Assembly (NCBI RefSeq): GCF_028640845.1
Contig: NC_080542.1
Coordinates: 61,641,064 to 61,705,063 of the forward strand
Source of the DNA: Ahaetulla prasina
Taxonomy: Eukaryota; Chordata; Lepidosauria; Squamata; Colubridae
DNA length: 64,000 nt
Direction: 5' to 3'
The notes below the pieces were generated by a model. It was not told the DNA's origin, did not search any database, and was given only the letters and a program-made list of their open reading frames with translations. The position numbers and the translations under genes are program-made. Every line of letters begins with the position of its first letter. The first letter of the stretch is position 1. Positions 58,511-64,000 of this stretch are shown in pieces.

Positions 58511-59186
58511 TCAGTTGTGTTGTGTTTGTGTGTAAAGTGTGAAAGTTGATTTTCGAGCTTTTTGTGGCAGTGTGAGGTTCCTGCTTGTTGCAGGGGCCGT
58601 TTAGGGTGAAGTGCAGCTGGTTTTACATTGTGTGTGAGTCAGTTGTGTTGTGGTGTGTGTGTGTAAAGTGTGAAAGTTGCTTTTTGGTACCTCTTATTGT
58701 TTTGTATACTTTGTTTATTATTTTTATTATTTATTGTTATTGTCCACGGCCACCCAGTCATCTGACCACCAAGCCACACCCACCAATTAAGCCACACCCA
58801 CAGAACCGGTAGGGAAAAATTGTAGATTTTACCCCTGAACCTTAATCATATTGAGCACAAGCTAATATAATAACACTTCACCCCCTTTTAAAATTACAAA
58901 CTGAAACTTGTGCTTCCCATAACTTATACCTCTTTACAATTCAGAAATTTTCACTTTTAGTCCTGTTTCAACAAAATGTTCATTACAATCCATAAGAAAT
59001 ATCAATTGTATAATTCATACAGTCAAATTTACACATTCATTTTTTTTCTTCAGTCTTGACCTTTCATTCCAGTGATACCACAGAACTTGATCTTTAATCA
59101 ATCTTCAACATTTCAAAATATTTTTCAGATATTTTTCCATTTACTTTGTAAATCCAGTAGAGAGACACTATTGAGGATTTCTTATT

Positions 59187-60655
59187 TTGTTTATTTATTT
59201 ATTTATTATTTACATTTCTATACCACCCTTCTCCGAAGACTGAGGGTGGTTTACAGCCAAGTTAAAAAGACATATACAAAAATTAAAACACAATATTTGA
59301 AATTTAAAAATCTGAAACCATAGGCCGAATATTAAAATAACAAGTAATAAAACCATCCAATTAAAAATTACCCTTAGGCCAACCCTGCTCGGTATAACAA
59401 AAAAGTCTTGCGCTCGCGCTTAAAGGCCCGGAGGTCGGGAAGAAGGCGTAGCCCCAGAGGCAGTTCGTTCCATAGGGTAGGTGCCCCCACAGAGAAGGCT
59501 TTTCCCCTGGGGGCTGCCAGCCGACATTGTTTAGCTGACGGCACCCCGAGGAGACCCTCCCTGTGGGAGCGCACAGGTCGATGGTAGGCTATTGGCGGCA
59601 GTAGGCGGTCCCGTAAGTAACCTGGTCCTATGCCACGGAGCGCTTTAAAGGTGATCACCAACACCTTGAATTGCACCCGGAAGACCACCGGCAACCAGTG
59701 CAGCTTGCATAGGAGAGGTATTACATGGAAGCTCCGAGACGCTCCCTCTATCCCCCGTGCAGCCACATTCTGTACCAGTTGAAGTCTCCCGGTGCTCTTC
59801 AAGGGGAGCCCCATATAGAGAGCATTGCAGCAATCCAGGCGGGAGGTAATGAGGGCATGAGTGACCGTGCATAACGAATCCCGGTCCAGGAAGGGACGCA
59901 GTTGATGGATCAGGCGAACCTGATAAAAAGCTCCCGTGGCAATGGCTGTCAAGTGTTCTTCCAACGACAGCCGTGCATCCAGGAGAACACCTAAGCTGCG
60001 AACCAACTCCCTGGGAGCCAGTGACTCGCCCCCCCACAGTCAGCGACAAAACTAGCTGACTGTACCGGGACGCCGGCATCCACAGCCACTCCATCTTGGA
60101 TGGGTTGAGTCGAAGTCTGTTTGTCCCCATCCAGACCCGAACAGTTTCAAGGCACCGGGACATCACATCGACGGTTTCGTTGGGGTGATCCGGGGTGGAA
60201 ATGTACAGTTGAGTGTCATCAGCATACAGCTGGCAACTCCCCCAAAACCACGGATGATCTCCCCCAACGGCTTCATATAGATGTTGAACAGGAGGGGCAA
60301 GAGAACCGACCCCTGTGGCACCCTACATGTGAGGTGCCTTGCGGTCGATCTCTGCCCCCCGCCAACACTGTCTGCAAGCGGTCGGAGAGATAGGAGGAGA
60401 AAAACGGTGCCCCCCATTCCCAGGCCCCCCAACCTGGTCGATGGTATCAGAAGCCGCTGACAGATCAAGTAGGACCAGGATAGAGGAACAACCTCTATCC
60501 CGGGCCCTCCAGAGATCATCAACCAACACGACCAAAACCGTCTCCGTGCTGTACCCAGGCCGGAAGCTGGACTGGTACGGGTCTAGATAAACAGTTTCAT
60601 CCAGGTACCGAGGGAGCTGATGTGTCAGGGAGGGAACTTGTCCAAGTTCTTTTCT
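59187..60655 (-). mobile_element. L2 LINE, 5'-truncated
   Basis: The 3' end at the left has a TTTATTTATT tail, then CACCCTTCTCCGAAGACTGA. Minus frames in protein order: 60323-60703 (YLDPYQSSFRPGYSTETVLV, then LVLLDLSAASDTID), 60163-60522 ([17 protein letters not shown]), 59645-60166 and 59374-60006 (RSLGVLLDARLSLEEHL, LDCCNALYMGLPLKSTG, FKALRGIGPGYL, FSVGAPTLWNELP). The frame breaks before the YADD region near 60230. Dead copy. Confidence 0.9.
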
Positions 60656-60688
60656 TGATTTGGCTTTTGCAGTCATATCATTTTTAGC

Positions 60689-61049
60689 CAGGGTGGATAT
60701 CAAAACAATCAGATTTTTAAAATTTAAATCAGATTTTTTTATTTTAATCAGTTTTTTTTAATTTTTATCAAATTTATTTAATAAAATGCTTGTGGAGTAA
60801 AATTCTATCCAAAGATAGTTTCTATTTAAGATGAAATGGAGCTTAGTTACGTAGCATGAGACTGTATGTTCTGCAATATTAGGACTGTCGATGAGTCAAC
60901 AGCAGGTCAGAGGAGGAGCTGCTGTGGGACAGAGATGACAGCTGCTCTTTAAAAATTTTGATTTAAATCAAGTTGATTTAAATCAATCCTTTTTACTAGG
61001 GATTTAAATCATGATTTAAATTGAGTTGATTTAAATCACATCTACCCTG
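60689..61049. mobile_element. hAT-type MITE, CAGGGTGGAT family
   Basis: 361 bp, from CAGGGTGGATATCAAAACAA to AAATCACATCTACCCTG. It is rich in GATTTAAATCA palindromes and has a perfect 8-bp duplication TTTTTAGC (60681-60688, 61050-61057). An element-free related site at about 56905-56978 confirms the borders. Confidence 0.93.
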
Positions 61050-61057
61050 TTTTTAGC

Positions 61058-61540
61058 TGACCAGCAAACTGAAATAACTTAGCAAAATCACATATATTTT
61101 ACTATATTTCCAATGTAGTAATATTTTTTAGTTTTATTATATTCCATATAATCTAATAAATATATAAATATATTAATTCATATAATAAATAATAAATATA
61201 ATACAAGTTCAATTACATTTATGTCAAGCATGCTTTTTAGAACCTCCCTCAACACCTTCCAGGGTTTAATCATTGGAACCTGTATTGAATGCTTTCAAAA
61301 ATCTTAAGATTAATATCTCAGTTCCTGTTTATACTAGGGTATATACCAGTTAAAAATTTTGATCTAAATATTGATAGAGGACTGATACTTGCATGTCTGT
61401 CTATATTGACAGAAGTTGAATTGTTAAGAATTGTGGGTATGGTGTTCTCAGCTTGATTGTTTTCTTGCAAATATTTCATTACCAAATTAGGTAACATCAT
61501 CAGTGCTAGAATGGAATAGAATTGCTTTCATTTTATATAC
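61058..61540. other. TNS3 intron with one IR-element end
   Basis: AT-rich intron. At 61445-61505 lies one end of the unclassified inverted-repeat element (GATTGTTTTCTTGCAAATAT, TTCATTACC, GGTAACATCATCAGTG). Nothing else identified. Confidence 0.5.
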
Positions 61541-61691
61541 TAGTGCAGGGGTGTAAAACCCAAGGCCCACTGGCCGGTTCCGGCCTGCGATGAGGCCGAA
61601 TCTGGCCCACGTGGCCATCCTAAAAAATGTAAGGGTCCTGCCTGCATCACTAGTGGGCGTGTGCATGCACAGGCCTACTTCTCTGTTGCTG

Positions 61692-61852
61692 CGTGCAGAG
61701 CTACTAAAGTAGTCTCTGGGACTATGGTAAAAAAAATAGTTCAGACGTTCCAACCTCACAAGATCTTTTTTTGTATGTGTGAGAAGTTTGAAGGTCTGAA
61801 CTATATTTTTTACCATAGTCCCACAGACTACTTTAGTTGCTTTGCACGTGGC
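61692..61852. repeat. Hairpin, arms of about 60 bp
   Basis: GAGCTACTAAAGTAGTCTCT and the following bases (GGGACTATGGTAAAAAA, AGTTCAGACGTTC) at 61692-61752 are the inverse of 61788-61850 (GAAGGTCTGAACTATATTTT, ACCATAGTCCCACAGACTAC). The loop is about 35 bp. Confidence 0.88.
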
Positions 61853-62224
61853 AGCGGCAAAAGGAGCTGAAAAGGTTAGTGAGGGATGTGGCTGCCTTGG
61901 GTGGCGTGTGTGTGTGAGGGTTGGGCCTGGCTGAAGGGCCCTCAGGTAAGCCGTTCTGTACCTCCTGCCTTGCTTCATCCTCCACCCCCTGCCTCACTTA
62001 ATTCTTCACCATTTCTTCTCCTTGTTTGCTGCCATAACCTTGGAGGATGCTGAGCAATTCACTGGTGCGATGGCCACAAAGCAAGGCGGTGGAGGATAGA
62101 GTAGGAAGCAAGGCGGTGAGGTACAGAGCTGTCCTCCTACGCCCTACACTGGCTTACCTGAGCACCCCTCCAGCCAAGCACTGAAGCGCTGCAACTGCCA
62201 CTGCAGCGAGACAGAGACACGTGT

Positions 62225-63215
62225 GACAGAGAGAGAGGAAGGAGCCTCTCCAAACTCTGCATGTGTGTGTATGAGAGGGTGAGCATGCAATCCCTGCTTT
62301 AGTTGGGACACCTAAGCTTCTGGCCCATGCATGGGTGACAGCCACCTGATCAGTGAGCGGGATGGAGTACAAAGCAAGGCAGGGGGGTACAGGGCATGCA
62401 CTACCCACACCCTGCACTGGCTTACCTGAGTGCCTGCCAGCCAGGCACTGAAGCGCTTCAACTGCCACTCTGCGGGACAGCAGTGCCTCTCGTTTCTTCC
62501 CCGGCATGGCAAACTCCAACTTCAGTTGGGGCATTTAAGCTGCTGGCAGCAGCAGCCACCTAATGATTGCTCCCAACCAGCCAGCCTGCACCTCCCTGCC
62601 TGGCCAGCCGGCGCAAAACCTCGCTGTTCTTCTCCTCCTCTTCCTCAGCCTCCCCACCCAAGCGGAAGTAAGCTCTGCAGGACAGGGTCTCATTGCTGCC
62701 CCTGTGCAACAAACTGGCGGGCTGGATGTGGGTGAGAAAGACCTGGCCCTGTAGTGCTTCCTTCCTTCATTTAGCCTTCAAACATTAACGCCAGCCATGG
62801 AATCGGAACTGGCTGGGTGCATGAACCAACATCGTCCATGTCCCTGGTGCACTGCTCACTTACATGGGCCAGCCTTACTGTTTGACGGCTGAACAAAGCC
62901 TTCAACTGAGCAAGGAAGCACTGCTGGGCCAGGCCCTGCATACCCATGTCCAGCCTGCCAGAGTTCGCTGCACTGGGGCAGAAATGAGACCTGTCCATGG
63001 AGCCTGCTGTCCTGCAGGACGAGGTCTCGTCCTCCACTTGAGCAGGGCAGAGAGGATGAGAAGAACGACGAGGCTTTGTGCCAGCTGGCAGAAAACAGGT
63101 CAGCAGTGCCAGTTGGGGAGGGGGCAATTGGTAGGTGGCTGCCACCACCAGTAGGCTTAGATGCCCAATTAAAGCAGGGATCTCTCTTTCTCCCCCCCCT
63201 CACACACACATACAT
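62225..63215. repeat. Long imperfect palindrome centred near 62840
   Basis: The right arm (about 62870-63215), read in reverse, aligns with the left arm. The matching landmarks are CCCTGCTTTAGTTGGG / CCCAATTAAAGCAGGG, CAGCCACCTAATGATTG / CAATTGGTAGGTGGCTG, TCGCTGTTCTTCTCCTCCTC / GAGGATGAGAAGAACGACGA, and TGCAACAAACTGGCGGGCTG / CAGCCTGCCAGAGTTCGCTG. The spacer is about 70 bp. Identity looks moderate, so the structure is old. Confidence 0.82.
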
Positions 63216-63225
63216 ACACACACAC

Positions 63226-64000
63226 ACATTTGGATTGCTCTCTTGCTCGCCCCCCCTCCCCATTTGCATGCAAACATGCTCTGTGGGACAACAAGATCTC
63301 ATTAAGTAGTTAAGTGGTGGAGTGGGGAGGGAGGAGCAGGAAACCAGCAAACACTTTTCCGCTCCAAAAATGAAAGTTTATGGGTCTGTGACTGCAACAG
63401 AGGATGGGTGCCTGAATCTGTGCGATATTATAGCACCAGGAGCGTCCATTCTTAGCACGAAAAGCATTTCCCAGCCAACTCTCCTCCCTTCCTCAAAGCA
63501 AAGGCAAAAAAAAAAAAAGAGAGAGAGAAACAAAGAGAGGAGACAGATGTTTACAAGGTAAGTGAGTCCTTGTGGCAGGAAGGGAGGGAGAAGCATGAGG
63601 TATCTTAGTGGGTCAGAGAGCCCTTGAGGGCCTGTTCTGTAACTAGGCCTCTCCATGGCCTTCCCACCCTGAGATACCTCATGTGCACATTGGTATTCTT
63701 GAATTGTGAGCTCTTAGGAAAGTATCCCTTCCTTGTGTGTTCATCCAGTGCAGAAAACAGGACAAGGAAAGAGGGGAAGAGAGCAAGAAAGGAAAAAGAA
63801 AGAATGTAGAGGGAAGGAAAGAGAAGGGAGGAAGGAAGGAAGATTATAATGAGAGAGAGTGAGGGTAAAACCTGCCTTAGCACTTGACCACCAGAAGCCC
63901 TGCTGCCTTTTCCCTTCCCCTTGTCCCTTCCTCTTAACTTCTCCTGGTGGTCTCCCATCCTATCTCTGAGGATGCTTTGGTTGCAAAGCCAGGTCTCCTC
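63226..64000. other. TNS3 intron or element flank, purine-rich
   Basis: Has a CACACA run (63203-63230), an A-run with GAGAGA (63505-63545) and AAAGGAAGG-type purine stretches (63745-63845). Frames at 63322-63958 come from this low-complexity DNA. No gene recognised. Confidence 0.45.

Larger units (their letters stand above)
57400..58837. mobile_element. Large hAT-like non-autonomous element
   Basis: 1438 bp, from CAGGGGTGAAATGCTCCCAG to GATTTTACCCCTG. The flanks are AACCTTAG (57392-57399) and AACCTTAA (58838-58845), 7 of 8 matching. It has the family's TTCGGACCGG near the left and CACGCCCACC-like and GAACCGGTAG text near the right. Inside, at 57500-57960, are degenerate direct and inverted copies of a GATGATCCCAGCTGAGTTGC unit. 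A separate hairpin MITE sits at 58223-58355. Confidence 0.87.
57230..59180 (-). mobile_element. L1-like 3' UTR fragment, split by a hAT element
   Basis: The A-rich stretch at 57230-57399 and the T-rich stretch at 58838-59180 resemble the antisense L1 3' regions at 19600 and 7436 (AAAAACAAATACAAACTAAA; TCCAATTGTATAATT-like text). The 8-bp duplication of the hAT inside it shows that the two halves were once continuous. No ORF kept. Assignment is by texture. Confidence 0.5.
61546..63225. mobile_element. Complex hAT-like element with long inverted repeat
   Basis: The left end, CAGGGGTGTAAAACCCAAGG followed by GGCCGGTTCCGGCC, is typical of hAT non-autonomous ends (CAGGGGTGTCAAAC type). Inside are a 60-bp-arm hairpin (61692-61852), a 268-bp tandem duplication (about 62060-62560) and a long palindrome (62225-63215). 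I found no matching right terminus, so the true end is uncertain and may lie outside the window. Overlapping open frames on both strands show no domain. Confidence 0.55.

Noticed and set aside
61918..63558. CpG-containing GC-rich region as a second promoter
   Set aside because: Its GC content comes from the palindromic hAT-like repeat, and repeated units explain the pattern.

Overview
This is one window of a vertebrate nuclear genome, almost certainly from an advanced snake. The evidence is the repeat content: tRNA-derived Sauria-type SINEs, a nearly complete BovB LINE, L2 and CR1 LINEs, and a CR1-L3 (Snake1-type) LINE that ends in 15 perfect ATTCT (AATAG) repeats, a known snake signature. 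There are no bacterial-style genes. Nearly every open frame longer than 60 codons is a decayed transposon frame or its shadow.

The only host gene recognised is tensin-3 (TNS3) on the + strand. Three coding exons lie at 11657-12919, 21228-21400 and 26288-26408. All have AG/GT splice borders, and the phases match (phase 1 between exons A and B, phase 0 between B and C, phase 1 after C). They encode the disordered middle of the protein. The phosphatase-like/C2 half must lie upstream of the window and the SH2-PTB half downstream. No further TNS3 exon is visible after 26408, so the current intron is at least 37.6 kb. Inside it, at 47390-48010, is a CpG-rich patch with a GC box, a strong splice donor and an ATG-containing stub whose phase fits the next TNS3 exon. 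I read it as a candidate internal promoter for a short tensin-3.

The rest is intron filled with mobile elements. 0-11.6 kb: an L2 piece, a long pyrimidine tract, a CR1 3' end, and a CR1 carrying a hAT MITE and an L1. 13.7-18.9 kb: a GC-rich hAT-like element, a 49-bp minisatellite and a possible 3.2-kb hAT-like unit. 19.6-21.2 kb: an antisense L1 ending against a TNS3 splice acceptor. 21.6-23.9 kb: an inverted-repeat element interrupted by a hAT that carries an L2. 25.8, 45.9 and 50.9 kb: Sauria SINEs. 31.5-33.7 kb: antisense CR1. 34.7-37.5 kb: a well-preserved CR1/jockey-like LINE. 37.9-40.0 kb: Snake1 CR1-L3 with a hAT inside. 40.9-44.0 kb: BovB. 52-53.6 kb: a very old LINE. 55-61 kb: several hAT-type elements with 8-bp target duplications, plus L1 and L2. 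61.5-63.2 kb: a large inverted-repeat structure.

The genes do not form an operon or pathway. The link between parts is that one developmental and adhesion gene hosts nested layers of transposons, whose order can be read from their target-site duplications. All boundaries and family names come from reading the sequence by eye.
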